Notes under the pieces: generated by a model
Seen by the model: only the letters and a program-made list of their open reading frames with translations
The model's database searches: none
What the model was told of the DNA's origin: nothing
Source: Acanthochromis polyacanthus
Taxonomy: Eukaryota > Chordata > Actinopteri > Pomacentridae
Assembly: GCF_021347895.1 (NCBI RefSeq)
Contig: NC_067132.1
Coordinates: 9,416,995-9,480,994, forward strand
Direction: 5' to 3'
DNA length: 64,000 nt
Made by a program: the position numbers and the translations under genes
Shown here: piece by piece, positions 44,871 to 59,751 of the stretch
Numbering within the stretch: the stretch's first letter is position 1
How the letters are laid out: each line of letters opens with the position of its first letter

Positions 44871-45883
44871 ACATACTTTTAGGCACTTTCAAAATTATTT
44901 TGTTCTTTCATAATGTAATTTAATATGCAGTCTTGTAATACAGGAACATCATTTTGCAAAGACAGGCTCACAAAATGCAGAACACGGTAGAGCAGAGCTA
45001 CCAGATCCACTCAGTGTAAGGGCCATGGGATCGGGGAGTTCCAAGGGGATCCAGGTTTGTAGGATGTCCTGTCAAGCAACATCGGTCAAAGTTTGTCTTA
45101 TTACGGAGACAGCTTGTTACAAAAATTTCAAGCTCCCTCAAAATCTCCAGTAGAGAAAAAGAAACTATTGCATATCCAGTACAACTTGTGAAAGTCTGTG
45201 TAAGTTATGTACATGTGTAACATGTATATGAGTTTCAGAATCCATTTCCTATTCTATCTTTAATCTGTGTAGAATTATGTTCAGTGTTCCTTATGCTCCA
45301 TGAAATAGTTCTGCTTGTCCTCTGAGCCCTTGCACAACTCCTCTAAGTCACTTCTCAAACACTTTGCCTTCTCAGTTTCAACACTTTCCTCCTCTATTGT
45401 CAGTATCTGCTTTACAGTCAGTTTTGCAAAGTGCGGCTGTGTCAATAAGAAATGCCCTGCGGTTGTGCGTCCATGGGGGCTTTTCTTATATCAGCCTTTA
45501 AGTTCCCTTAGTTGTTAGGTAGAGTTACCTCTTGGTTGCATCAGCAACACTGAGAATTTCACTACAGTAGCAACTTGGAAGAGACATACACCACTAGCTG
45601 TGTCCTTCAAAGATTCGGTGTGTGTGTTCAGTTACACAGAACATGGACGTGGCATTTGCTTGCATTCACAATATTTGCTCTTTAAGACAATACATCACCC
45701 ATAATCACCCTGCATCCGCCTATGTCAGCAGATCACTTTTGCTAGAGGACACAGTTTTAATTAGAAAGTCTGCAGGATTCCCCCCAAGCCTTATGAAATA
45801 TTTCCAGCCAGGACCTCTTGACACAAGTGGGCAGCAGAGCAGACGAAGAGTTGTTAAAGTCATCCTACTTCCCTTTTTGTAGC

Positions 45884-45884
<1 letters not shown>

Positions 45885-45961
<77 letters not shown>
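45885..45961. repeat. (CA)n microsatellite, about 38 units
   Basis: Uninterrupted CA run of about 77 bases. Confidence 0.97.
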
Positions 45962-45963
<2 letters not shown>

Positions 45964-48900
45964 GGAAGGCTGGTGGACAGGTATAACTGGGGCCACCCGA
46001 TGCTTTGAAAGGTGAAAATAATTAGAGACGCTGCAGCACCTACTTTTCTGCAACTGTCAGCATAATAAGCATAGAGGGAAATCACATAACACCCCCCCCC
46101 CCGATGCTTCTTATAGCATAACTCACTCTGAACATGACTGAACAGCTAAACTGGGACAATGAGGCAGACAAGACTAAGGTCGACTAGAGCAGACCGAAAG
46201 AAAATGACTCATGGGGAACAGTATGTTGATACGAGTTAAATCGCTCTGTGGTTCATAAAACTCGGCTTGAGCAAAGGGCAGAGTGAGAACAGAGGCAGAA
46301 CCTGGAGAGACAGAGGATTTTTAAGCACCTCAGCGAAGATGGTGCCACTCGCTCGCTGTTTTAACACCATTGTCTCTTACCAGCTTCTCACCGTACTTGA
46401 TGAGAGGAAAAAGGGCAGGTGACAAAACCAGCAGAGGCATCTCATTTCCTATTGTGTGTGCTACAGCTTGAACTGAACTGACTGAGGCAGCTGAAAGTCA
46501 CTGCTGTTTATCACGGAGAGATGTTTCTGAATGCAAACAAGTGCTGATGAAATAATGAAAGGCCTAGTCTTCTTTTATGTGCACTGAGTGGAAAAGGTCA
46601 GCTTAGGTTTTTATTAAGTTTGAAGCAACTTTCTGTTTTTAACTAACTATCCTTATGTCCAAGAACATCAGAACAAAAAAAAGAAACAAAAACAAACTAA
46701 ATAACCACCAGCATCTAAACCTGAGTGCTGTGAGTGCTGTTTCTGTTTCCACTAAACCCCAGAACCGCTATCTTGGCTAAAATCAAAATGCTGTTATTCA
46801 GCTTGTGATGAACTCTGCAATCCTGAAAACACTGGAGCCTTTCAAGCAGTTCCCTACCCTCCAGTTCTTGGAACAAAAGCATTACAAAGCAAAAAAAAAA
46901 AAAAAAAAGGAAATTAATATCTCGATGCCAAATAATCAGCAGTCACACACACACATACACTAAAAATGTAATTGAGGTCACATAGGGACAAATATTACTC
47001 TAATTATGAATAATGGTTCACAGAATGCTGACTCCTTCACAAAGGGCCTATTTAGTGTTTGCTAAAGAGCTTCTGATTCATATTTACCATCTATGCAGTT
47101 AAGGAAAAAAGTTCTCTGGCACTATGATAGTTTCATTGTGGTCTTTGTCACACTGTAATTAAAGATAGCTTCTGATGAGTCACACTGGCAGCAGCAGACA
47201 CACACAGCCAACCATCCCAGTGCTCACCGCTATAGTTTCTATCCCGCTAAAAACAAAACACAAGCTGTTGGGTGGGGTTAGTTATGGAGCAATAATATTG
47301 TTATGTGAAGGCTTTACACGATCACAGTTAACAGCTGTAGGCCATTAAAGTCAACGTGATTACTGTGGTTGTTAATTTTAATGTCAGAACATTAAATTTC
47401 ATTACAACTGTGGCTCATAGACAACATATTTTCATTTACAGCACACAAAAAAAGGAGAAAAATGTTATTTTTTTACTTCATACTTGAGTCTGCTGAGCAT
47501 CACATTGCGTTATAGAGATGCCATCTTCTCCACCATTCAATAGGTATGATGATGAGTATGGTGAAAGTCAAATGTTACTGTACTGAAACAAACACAGGCC
47601 TCTGGCCAGCTGTTCATTTCATGTGGAAGCTATTCCATGATACTGCAGCAGAGATGTTCTTCTTCCCTCTGGCAGAGAGTGAGGACAGAGACAGATGAGC
47701 TCTCTGGCTCCAGAGGCCACCTGGACGTATCCATCCACATGGATCAGAGCTTCATTCTCCTCTTTTTCTGCACTCTGACCAAGTGCTGCCCATTGAAACA
47801 TTGAGCTGTAAGGTGAGAGGTCACACTAATAGCTTCACTCTATCTTATTTCTCCTGCACGCTTTCCTCCATCTCTGTCCATCATATACTCTCACACTTTC
47901 TTTTCCTCTCTGTTCCTTCTTGTCCTCCCTTCTTCTCTGACACTTTGGCCTATTGATCTGACTGGAGGGAAGATCATTAGTTGATCCTTGCTGTCATGGC
48001 TATCAGGCAGACATGGATTGCAGCAGGTAATCACCCTAAGTATACACCAGTGGAAACCAAGGAATTTATGCACACCAGGGGACACCCATGCCATTTTTTA
48101 CCGGTGTTCTACCATGTTCCACGAGGGATTCCCTCATCAACGCAATTGATCAGAACATTTAGTAGATTGGCTTAATGACAGTGTCTCACTAGCTTGTAGA
48201 CAAATGTAACATAAGGATCCAGAAGTCCAGGCTTTAAACGAGGACATCAAACACTAAGCCTTAGATAGACATATAAAGTTAATCAGTGATTAACATGGAC
48301 CGAGGAATAAAGTGTTCAGCAACCAGCCATGACTGGCTAGAAGATATTGGTGCAAAGGTCCATTGACCACACATCAGTAGGACTGTTGTTACTGGTGTGC
48401 TTGGAAAACTGAAGTGATGACAACTGAATGCAAAAATATTATCATGCAATCTATGGAAGTCATCGCTACTGGCAAAGATGATCTTCTGTCCGTAGTCAAA
48501 CCACTATTTCTCTACTATGTACCACCATGAGGAGGCTAATAGGTTTTCTTGCTCTGCCCTTCAACAGGAGTGAATCAAGAACCATCATCACCCAGTTAAA
48601 TACATAACTTTTAAATGCTCGATTTTAACCACAGCACTGCTAACTTGCATACCCTCATAGGTGCTTTAACTTACTCTGGCTAATCTGGTGTCTACTCGGA
48701 TACAAGTTGGAATTGTGTTAGATCACCAGCCTTCATGGACTAATATGAGTACAACACAAAAGGATATATGGCATATGACTAAAATACCTAAAAAGGCTCA
48801 AGGCGTTGATAGAATTGTATCATTTACTATATTGTTTTTGTATTTTTTGTTATAAGATGATGGATAGATTCCATTTAGCTACTTTAGTTTCAGGGTCATT

Positions 48901-51900
48901 CTATTGGGCTTGAAACAGTGGAGGTGAAGGTACAGCGGGGTCATGTCCAGGGAAGACAATCCCACTTTAATACCATCAGGAGAGACTAAAGTGTCTGGGT
49001 CATTCAGAGGTTAGTGTGTCATGACCTGTCAGTCTATGCGTGTGTTTGCACTTGTGCTTTCAGATTTTTTTTTTATGAATTAAAGTCCTTATAATGCCAG
49101 AATCCTGCAAAGTGAGAGAATTTTGCTGTTCTGTTCCACTGTAATTTTTGATTTAGGTCAACGTGTGCCTGCAGGATTTTGCACCCTCACCTGCACCGCA
49201 CACATTACATCCTGTGAACACCGACTTTCCTGTGTGACAACAGCTTGAGTCCGCTTGCCTGGTTCCCACCTCCATCCTAGCCGTCCACCCCTTACTTTAC
49301 TTTGGTGCCAGCCCAAGGTGTGCATTCTGACTTGGTCAAACTGACACATCCACTGACAGTGCTGTTCCACGGGCCTCAATTTTCACCCCAGCATGTGGAC
49401 CCCGCACCCAGCAGTAATTTTCAATTAGACGGAAGGCAAAGCCGGGTGTGATGCTAACGACCTTTGCGTCAAACCCTGGCTGTCACTGTCACAGTGAGAA
49501 CACGGAGGAGAGCTCACTCAGTTCCATCTTTTCTTCCCCTTCAATTTGGCTTTTCGTCTTTCTTTCTCTCATACTCTCTGTTGTTCCTTCTTTGAGTAAG
49601 AAAGCTTCTGAGCTTATTCTCTATCCCTTCACCTCCAGAGGGCAAACGGAGGGCATGGATAGAGGGGAAGCAGGGAAAGAGGGAAAAAGTGTCAGGAGCT
49701 CATTTAATTTCAGCACGGAGTCCAGCAGAGCAGACTGTATGTTCACCACCTGCTAGCTGCAGATTCAGCCTGTGGCCATGATGCTATGATGCATGGTGTG
49801 TGCATGTGTGAAGCTAAAGCTGACAACATCACAGCACTGCATGACTTACTGAAGCAAACAGAGAATGGGATTACCTCTAACTATTGATTAGCTGAATTAC
49901 ACACACAGGAGATAGTTCTGAATGACAGCCCAAAATACTGCAATAAGATCAAGGCAAAGTGTCCTTACAATCAATATGATGGCAGCTTAATAGCACCTGT
50001 CTCCTGTGTCATTTCGAGCTTTTCTTTGCTGTTGCCATGGGAATTAAAATTTCTGTAATTCATGGAATTGTACCATTTCAGAAAATTACCTATTCCCGCT
50101 GTTTCAGAAGAAAAAAGGCTAAAAACTACATGTGACTGGTGGGAGCAGACAATACAGTCCAGTTTGTGATCAATATCAGGGTAAGGTGAGATAAGGCATC
50201 CATAGGACATCACAGTTATTTGCTTTATTTATTTATTATTTTTCTTACAGTAAATAGACACTCATGGCTTGGTAGAAAAATGGAGTTTACAATTTCACTG
50301 TATTGACTTGCTGCCATCTGCAATAACTCGCAATCATAGTCAGGTCTTAATTCTTGAGCAGCACAGCCATTCCATCCCATTTACCTCAGTGTCTTGGTTC
50401 ATTTATAGCAGTACAGGCAGTATAATGCAGCAGAGCAGCAGAGGAGAGGGCCTGATTTGGTTAGAGAGTTCCTCTGTTGTCTTTTAAGAGATAAAATGCC
50501 TCTGAGTTTTGTCAGCGATCACTGTTTAGTCTGAAGAGGATTGTACGACTCACATCAGTGGAAACTATGTATAACCTGATGTAGAGGCTGTGTGCATGCA
50601 ACTATGTGTACCTGATGAAAGTGTGCACTGCTGTATCCCAAACGCCACACGTCTGGCCTTCATGATTCAGTAATTTAGCAGGTCTAGATACACTCCACAT
50701 CAAGCTGTCAGTCAAGCCCTGGCGGCTGTGTGCTTCCTGACCTTGCAGAGTCGTTCTCAACATCTGTCCTCTAAACACAACTGTCACATCTTACGCACCA
50801 GACAATATGTCTGAGCCCATCTGAAATAACATATAGAAGAAGATAGAGTGGAAGCAGCTACTCTCTGTCTGGTCTGCAGACATTCACCATCTCCACTGAT
50901 AAGTACATTTCACAATGTGAGACAATTTAACAAGGGATATTTTGACAATATCATGCCTAATTCAAAATAAAGTAGGTATGTGCACTACACAGGCTTTCAT
51001 AAATAACAGCCTGCATGACAGATACATATAAATGTGTTGGAAGTGTCAGAAATATTTATAGCATTTGCCTTCAGTGTAGATATTGTGACTGTTGACAAAA
51101 GTCATATAGTAGATCTGTCAATATATGTATAGTTAGTGAGCCACCAGGTCATGGCTACAAAACACAGAACATTGAAAAGAAAAACAATTTCTTCTGCTGT
51201 TTCTTTTGATAGTTACAAATTAATAAGGTAATTATACAAACAAAATAGATGTCAAATGAATTCTAGATTCAGAAAATGGAGTTCGTTTGTTTCCTCAAAT
51301 TTTAAAACAGAATCAAATGTGTAATGATGCAATTTACATCATGCCACTCCTAGCTGACCATCACATACTCATGGGCACTGAATGTATAAGGCCTAAGTGG
51401 TGTGTATGCACCACAAACATCCACACCGCACATGTAAAAATAGGCCAATCTTCTATTTTTATTTTCTACGCTAACTGTGAATTTAAATTGCAGTATATAT
51501 GATCACCCTGTCCCTGTCTGCATTTACTTTACTAGCATCAGTGAATTCATTTTATTCCTGATGCAGTCCACTGTCCAAATGTTAAGATGTCCATACTGTG
51601 CTGGGTCCAGAAAACTGAAGACACAACAATCACAAAATGAAAGCCCGCTGTCTTGTCTAACTGCATCTCTACACTGTACATGCTCTGCAGGAGTAGACAT
51701 GAAAAATATATATTCTGGCGCACACCTGTCCTGGAAGCAGTCCGTTTATGTCAGGCTAATCACTGCATTATTGTGGTTTAGCTGAAGGAAACTTTTTGCC
51801 ATCCAGGATTTTACATCCTAAGCTACAACTCAGAAGAGAGATAAAATAGCATAAGTCATAAGAAGTTAGTAGGAGATGCAGCCAGATGATTATGTTTTCA

Positions 51901-54081
51901 TTAAATATACATCAAAAAATCATATCTAGGGGAAATGTGAAGCCTTGTGTTACTGCAAAGACATCTGTGCAGAGGAAGAGGACATTATCAGTTCTAAGTC
52001 TGAAGGGACATGCAACACGCAGCAACATGCCTTCAAAACAAAAGCAGGTGTCCACGGCAGTTGACAGGTGTCCAATCATCTGTCCCCATCAAAAGCTGAT
52101 TCTGTGGTATTATGTCCTAAAACCTGGCAGAAATTTGTCAAAGATGAGTGTGACCAAGGAAGAGAGGAGTTGAGACATTTTCAGCAGGTGTATGACAGCT
52201 TTTTGGAAACAAGATGGGACACAAACATTCACAAAAGAGAATAACACTGTCTTCATAGGTCGTAGAGGAATGAGAAATTGGTTCAATAACTTGGGAGCAT
52301 AAAATAAAGGACCCTAAGACATGTTCAAATCTTTGCGATGTTGTGCAATGAACAGGATCAACATTTGACATTCCAGCTTCTGCATCTCAGGTGCTGCATT
52401 CCACCTCAGTGCGGCAGTGTTGTGTTGCAGCAGTGGATATAAAGTCAGCTGTCACTGCATTAGACATTTAAATAACAGAATTGTGTCAGTTTAAAAGATG
52501 AAGACCTGTCACAGAGAGTAGGCGCAGGTTAATGAGCGCATGACTCAGAGACAGCCTCAAGACACAGAAGAAAAGAAGCTGACATTTTCTTGCACTCAGA
52601 CAAGCCGAGTCAAAGATCTGAGACTCCGCTGAGCTTCGGCTGTGATAACTTACTGCTTTAGCACCCACTCCGCCCCCACCTCTAAAACTTTTCCACTTGG
52701 CTCATTCGACTCCTACTTTGCAGGATGAGACGAGAGCTCGGCGCCCTTGAAGTTTCAATAGCAAAAAACTTTTCCATCAGTGCGCCCACAGTTGCCGCTC
52801 ATGATCAGAGCAGCGTTCTGGAAAGCCTGCATCGGAAAAGCCAGCGGAATAAATAAGCCAAACTGAGAGGAAAACCCAACCAATTTGAAAACATTTGAGT
52901 TGGGGTGGAGGAGAAAAACTGGATAAAAGAGTGAAAAAGAGAAGGGGGGAGGGAGAGAGAGGGAAACAGGGGGAGCGAGAGTGTCAGGGGCAAGCCCTAT
53001 TGATCTGGAGGCTTAATTAACCATCAGATGCCTCTGACACAGTCTCTGATCTTCTATGATCAGTGGCAGAGTGGCACTGCTCTTGGGGGAGATGGTGAAG
53101 AGGTTATAGAAAAGAAACAGGAGAACGGATGGGAGAAGGGCAGGAAGGGAGAAAGTGTAGATCACTGATGGATCAGAAATTTACTTTGCAGAATGCGAAG
53201 GTGGAAGGGTGACAGGGTGAGAGGTGAGAAAGGAGAAACACTGAAGACAGGGAGTCATTAGGAAACAGATGAGTTGGTAGAGAATGAAAAGTGGTGAAAA
53301 GAAGGAAAATAACTAGTATAAAAGTGGAGGAAGAAGAGAGATAAAGAAGGACAAATAGCAGATGTGTAAGAAAGAAGAAAGGATTAAGACCAAATAATGT
53401 CCAACAGCTGTATATAAACCTATAGTGTGTCTTGAGAAAAGAAGTGTGGATACGTTTGACTACACTGCATCATTCCCCACAAACATGCTCTCCCCACACT
53501 GATGCAATCACCTTCAGCTTCTGTCTGCATGCATATGTGAAAGGGCCATCAATGCCGAGATGACAGCAGTGACTAGCCGAGGATTGAATTGCCAATTCTA
53601 ATACACCTGAAGAGCCGAGATCTCAGCCGGCTGATGTCAACTGGGTAGAATGGGAATTGACCCATGTGAAACCAGTCGGGAGTGGAATGAAGGTGGGGAG
53701 GATTGGGGCTGACGGTAATCCCTGAGAGGTTTGAATAGTGAAATAGCGTATCTTGGAATGTGATGAGGGGGGATGAGCCTTTGAAGGTGATGCTGGTTGG
53801 GGCTTTGAAGGAAGTAGCAAGCAGATGCATTTCAGAGGGGCTGAGGTTAATGTTAAAATTGATCTGGGAATGTCAGATTACAGACAGCACCAGTTCATGA
53901 GGAAAATATATTCAGTGTGGATGAGGTTAGCAGGTCAACCACACTTCCCATCAAGGTGAATAGGGAAAGATAGGCCAAAAAAATCCAATTTATGGAGTCA
54001 TTTTGTGGAGTAGCAATTGACACAAAAACACAAAGGTGGAAAAAGACAGAATGAAAAAAGATCTTTATATAATAAACTTAC

Positions 54082-54226
54082 CAATCCGTCCAATGGCATT
54101 AGCTCGTGGTGTGGAAATGTTGTCCAAGCTCTCAGTGGTTTCATAAAGAGAATGGGAGATCCGGCGTTCATTGCTGTCAACAAGTGAGTTAACAGGATGC
54201 TCCAACGGAGGGCTGCCAAGGGCTTC
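54082..54226 (-). CDS. pard3: pard3 internal exon (first in transcript order): linker after PDZ3
   Basis: Internal exon of 145 bases of the Par-3 cell-polarity scaffold. Read on the minus strand it gives EALGSPPLEHPVNSL followed by ERRISHSLYETTESLD and ANAIGRI. From memory of vertebrate PARD3 this matches the segment after the third PDZ domain (SPGSPP...RERRISHSLYSG...SRI). The acceptor is a pyrimidine-rich tract ending ttctccattag before base 54226. The donor is G|gtaagt after 54082. The exon starts in phase 0 and leaves one base (G), which joins GT of the next exon to make Gly. Par-3 works at tight junctions and the apical cortex with Par-6 and aPKC; this stretch is a disordered linker with no catalytic role. 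The upstream exon encoding the end of PDZ3 was not found between 54227 and 64000, so it probably lies beyond the window. The paralogue (pard3aa or pard3ab) cannot be decided here. Confidence 0.93.
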
Positions 54227-57200
54227 CTAATGGAGAAAGGTAGAGAAATGTTGTCTTAAAATATGTTCCTTGAATGCTAAATCTAAATATGGAAATATGA
54301 AGAAATGTGCATTTTAAATTAGAGATATAAAAAAATGCATTTTGTCTGAACATTTAGACCACACACAAAAAAAGATATATTATCTTTGTCATGTTTTAAG
54401 AAAATAAGGTGTTCCAGAGCCATTTACGGAGTGTGGCAGGACACAGTAACCTGCTGGGGGAGGCCACTGTGATAAGGGAATGCCTTTGATATGGGAGGGT
54501 GTGCTTGGTCTCGAGAAATGTTTGTATGTGCCAGAGTAAGATCCACATTAATGCCACCACCTTACGAATAGGAGATTGCTTTGTAACAAGATGATCAATG
54601 CTATTCACTTTCTATGTTGAGATTTTTAGGTCAAGTCTCAAATTGGAAGATTACTCTTTGAAAATGTTACATGCTATTTTATTTGAGTTATGCTACAGTT
54701 TTAAAGTAACCAGTAAATAGTAATCATTTCTGCAGTGCACTGCTTTGAGCTTTATGAACAAGAGGAAACATTTTCATGGAGAAAGGAAGAACTGTGTATA
54801 CGTCATGTAGCTTCTAATGTGGTGCCGTCAATACTCCAGAAACATGGAACCAGAGCTTCGGTATCCATCTCAGCTTACGTCGGTATTTTCTGGTTCAGCA
54901 GTGTGAAACGGGCCCTGCAGTAGTCTGAGCTGGATAAAGCTCCATGGATTTCCCATAGGCCAATAGACAGCTGTCTCTAACAATGAACCCCAGTAAATGG
55001 ACCAGTGACATTTGCCACGTCGTCGATGTGCCGCACTGCTGGCTATTGAGCCCACTGTACACTCAGTGCACATGCCACTCTTGAAAAGGGGACATGGTCA
55101 GTGGTTAGTCTTTAGGTCAGGGACCACTGGGCCAAGATAGTGTGTCCAGCTTTCAACAGCCAACAGTCTATCAAATGTGGTATTATATAATAGAGACAAT
55201 GCAGGTGCCAAAACAAGAGTCAGGAAGCAGAGAAGAAAAAACTCTCACATCCACGTGTGGAGAATTAAAACTTCGGCCTTGGCCTTATTCCCCACAATGC
55301 TTCATAGCAGCCTGTGGGCAACCTGCAGAATGCACTGGAGAAGATCTCCCTGTATAGGACCTATTACAGATAGCTCCCTCACAGCAAGATAGTTCAGCGT
55401 AGTTCAACTCTGTACCTCAAGCATGCTTTAAACCAGGAGGCCCTGGTCAATGTTGATGTCTCACAACACTCTGCTGGCTTCCGGCCAAAAGGGAGAAAAA
55501 AAATAAAACAAAAATCAGGCAATGACAGAAGCAGGAAGACAAGGGAGCAGGATAGAGAGGAAGACAGAGAAAGAGAGGAGGTGGTCGGAAAATTTTGGGA
55601 AAAAAATGAAGGGAATTACACATGAAGAGGAGAGCTGCGGTACTGTGGGAGCTGAGGCCCCAGCGTACTGTGGGGGCTGACAAGTCGCCTCCTTGCGGGA
55701 GTTGTATGTGCTGGGAGACGCATACCAGGATAGAGGGACTTATCAGCTGTTTAATATAAATGAGAGGTTTAATGAGGTTGAGAGCACAAGACTTTATCGG
55801 GACAGTGTGTTGATAAGAGCGAGGAGGGAGAGAGGCTGTGTGTGAGTGTCTGTGAAATGGAGGGCTGGGTCAACGCAATTACAATCAGAGCCACAGCCAC
55901 TGGCAGCCTTTTAATAAAACGCACGTCCCTGGATGATTCAGACTCAATAAGGTTCAAATTGTTGAAATGAAGATTTATTTTACTCGCTTTTTCCTCCTTT
56001 ATTCAATCACTCTCTGCACTTTTTAATCTGTGTTAGATCTAGCGGAGACTTGTCATGAGCTGAAAAGAGGTACGATGGAAGGGTTTGGGTAACAGATGTG
56101 TGGACAGAATGGAACAGAGAGAAAGCACCCAAAAACCAAATGTATGAAAACTATGTATAGAATGTGTTAAGGAGGAAAGGATCTCAGAAAGACGACTATG
56201 TCAGTGTCTACCTCTGTCTGTAAAAGCTGAACAGGTTTATTTGATGACAAATCACTGTCTTCTAAGGCAAACAGACATTGAAGTCAACATAACACAGGGC
56301 CAAAATTGCAGCAACCTAATCTTTGTGTATTCAGTATTAATTAAGTCTGCTCCTGTGCATGCTAATGCTTTAGCACACTCTGACTCTGTTTACAGATTCA
56401 TGAATGTTTTCTGACTGGTGAAAGTTTAAAGAAAAGCTGCTTTGTTTTTTATGTAAAATTTGTGCACTCTGCTGTCACGTCATATTCAATTGTTGACAAA
56501 TGCCGTTTCCAAGGCAATGTCTTTAGATGTGCAAGGATGGATATAAATATATATACGTGTGTAACTGAAGTCAGTGAATGAAGCTCTTTTTTAGACCGGG
56601 GTTACGTTACACTGCTGCTTCATCAATCTGTTAAAGTATCAACATTTTCCATTTAGACATTAGTGTTCTGCAAGGCTTCACTCAGACATGCCCACTACAG
56701 TGACGGAGACCGCCACATTATGAAATTTGTCATCAAGTGAGGTTAAGCTAAACTAAACTAACCAAACTGTAAACTAACAATAGAATTATCAAGGCTTCCA
56801 AATGATCAATTGCTCAGTTTATCTATAGCTTCCCAAATATGTGACGATCATCTAACTACTATTTTACTAACAGTACCATAAAATCTCCAAACAGCTGTGA
56901 TGGAGCTCAGAACTATGAAACAAATGATTAAACTGCAGGTGATAGACTGTGGATCTATGACAATTCAAGTGGAAAAAAAGTTACTGCATAACTTGCCAGT
57001 AGATCCTGATTTTGTCTACATGTTGATTTAAATTGTAATTAATTAATGAAGCTACTGCTTTGGAGATGCTTGGACTGATCCTGCTGCTGTCTGACGCTGC
57101 AGGTATGTAACAAACTCAGAGGAAAGACTCCTTCAAACAGCTGGAAGTAACAAACTGTCACTTTCCCACCTTAAAGCACTGACGTTTGAGAATACCAACC

Positions 57201-59540
57201 CATATTACAACAACATGTTTGAGACATGTGCTGTGCTGACAGTGAATCACCTCAGGAATCTTAATATGTTCCACCTTCAAAGACTCAATTGTCAACATAT
57301 GCCTTCTTTGTTGAAGAAAATGTTTTGAAACCCAAGAATGAATACATGTGCATCTCATTGAGGCAGCAGGTTAATAAATGATCATTTGAGCAGAACAAAC
57401 ATTAATGACAAGTACAGTTTAAAACACAATAGTAAAAGGGCTAACCATAAACCCAACAACCCAAGAGAAAAAGAAACTGCTATGTGCTGTCACAGTGTGC
57501 CAGCTGGGAATGTTTCAGTCCAACAACAGCAAGTTGATCAAGGAGCTTAGCTGTCCAAAAGTGGACTTGTTCCTTTAAGTCTCTTAGTGTTTTGGTGAGA
57601 TTTTAGTCCTTCCTTACCTCCAGTTTTCATCACCTCATCATGAATTTAATCTGTCTTAATCTAGTCATTTTCAGAGTGGATTATCCTGTTGACTGAGGGA
57701 GAGGGCAGAGCACTGTGACTTACACTAAGCCCAGTCAAGATCAGCTGCTGCTCAGCTCCCGTTGGACTCACTAAACATGCCTGTGTGTTTGTGTGTTCAA
57801 GGTGATGTTTGTGTTTGTCTTTGTGAGAACACAGTGTAAATGTGCGCATGTGCAAACTGTATTCACGTGTATGTGTTTGATTGGATGTGTTTACATACAT
57901 TCGTGGTAAGTGCAGAGTCATGCACAAATGTGTTCTTGCCCGTGCATCAACATCTGCCTGACCTTGAGTACACAGTCAGGAAGAAGAAGCGGTGTGTTGA
58001 CAGCCATGGTCTTAAGCTGTCAACTAAGGCTAATAATGTCTAGTCCATGGCCATTTCCTGGCCTTCTATCCTGGACTCAGCCTGTTGCCGTGGCCCTAAT
58101 CCAGTCAACCTCAACCATAATGCTGTAATTACAATCCTTAAGCTGCTGCATCCTGCCCCAGGCACAACTCACCTCTCTGCTGGCTGGATACCCCACTTTC
58201 ATTAGCTTCTCACATCCACCCAGAGCCTCACCTAATGCCAGTGCTTCCGAAAGTGGGCTCCCAGGTCTTTTAGGAGTTCTTAGCAAAACTTCAATTTCAC
58301 CAAAACATGATCAAGAGAGGAAGTCAGCACAACTACAGGATATGTGAGTATAACTCCAGCTCAGCGTTAACTGTTGCACTACTGCTGTGTAACTAACTAA
58401 AGACATCATAAATGTCTCTTCTTGGTAACGCTGACATGAAAGATTATCAAAATCTTGGCCCACACCAGACCCTATCACTCATCTCCTTCTACACTGCAAG
58501 AGACTGTGTGCAACAAAAGTCATGAGCAGATGAAGCCAACAATTAAAAAGCTGGAACGACTGCTATCCACTTTGAATAGAACATGATGCTTTAGCGGGGC
58601 ACTACCTATCGAGCTACAGAGATTTAAAAGTCATACAGCAGCAATACAGGAAAAAGCTTTGGAAAGCACAACTTTATGCAAGTGTCTTCTGATGCAATGC
58701 TACCGACTATCTGGCTTTTTTTTTTTTGATTTCCATGCTAACAGAACCTGTTTTGTGCTTCACTGGTGCACTAAGGATATTTTTTAGCAAGCAGATCAGG
58801 ACCACAATGCCAATCAGTCTTGCCAGCTTGGGCATCAATGTTGTATTAAACCAGATTCAATAACATGTACCATGTTAAAGAAGAAGAACAAAAACAAAGT
58901 AATTCTGTGCTTGTAAAACAAATGCAGCAGAAAATGAACAACTTCCTCAAGTGTAGTATTATGTGGCTGTGCTAGAAAACGAAAAAAAAACGGTCAGGAA
59001 AAAAATGTCTGCAGTCAGAGAAGAATAGAAGAATATGCAAAATACATGCTGAACACATGCTGGCTATATGTGGATATCTGTGGAGGGGTCCTTATGGGCT
59101 TATCAGCTTAAGGATGGGTGGGATAACAAAATTCATGTCAAGCTAACTGGACTGTGCTAGGTATGTACATTAGTTACAAACACTAGCTAATAACCAATGG
59201 AGCTAAGTACTGCTGTTATTTAAATTCTGCCAAATACTTCATTACATTGTAACACATTAACCTCTTTCATCCTGCCCTTTATGCTACAGTGGACGAGTTT
59301 CCACACAACGTTGATGTTAATGATACCCTTGTATATGAGTAATTTTGATATTTTTTTTCAATAAAATATTTCAAAATTAACATGTTAATGTGAATTAATC
59401 CATAATTCTGATTAATTTTATTAAAAATTTTAATGCAATAACCCTTCTGCAGCACAGAATGACTCAAAATCCCTGAAAAGTCTCTAGCAATGCATTTTGG
59501 GAAGTTTGTCCAAGGAGACTTAACGTCGCGTATGCCGCCG

Positions 59541-59706
59541 CACATGTTTTTGGACTGTAGGAAGAAGCCAGAGTACCTGGAGAAAACCCACGCATGCTCA
59601 GAGAGAACATGAAAAGCTCCGCACAGAAAGATTCCATGGCTGGGAAGTGAACTGGGGATCCTCTAGCTGTAAGGCGATGGTGCTGACCACCGAACCACTG
59701 TAGCCC
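59541..59706 (-). mobile_element. V-SINE/AFC-like SINE, head half only
   Basis: Read in reverse it begins GGGCTACAGTGGTTCGGTGG and continues to GAGGATCCCCAGTTCACTTCC (mutated B box), GTTCTCTCTGAGCATGCGTGG, TTTTCTCCAGGTACTCTGGC and CAGTCCAAAAACATGTG, in the order of the copy at 8906-9264. The tail half is absent. It is old, judging by its B box (GTTCACTTCC). Confidence 0.8.
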
Positions 59707-59751
59707 AACCTAATGCCTTCTGATAGATTTTTTATTTGTTTTACTCACGAA

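Noticed and set aside
53573..53940. Possible extra coding exon (open frames of 65-85 codons)
   Set aside because: No Par-3-like residues, no phase-compatible splice sites seen, and the neighbouring recognised exons already join in frame without it.
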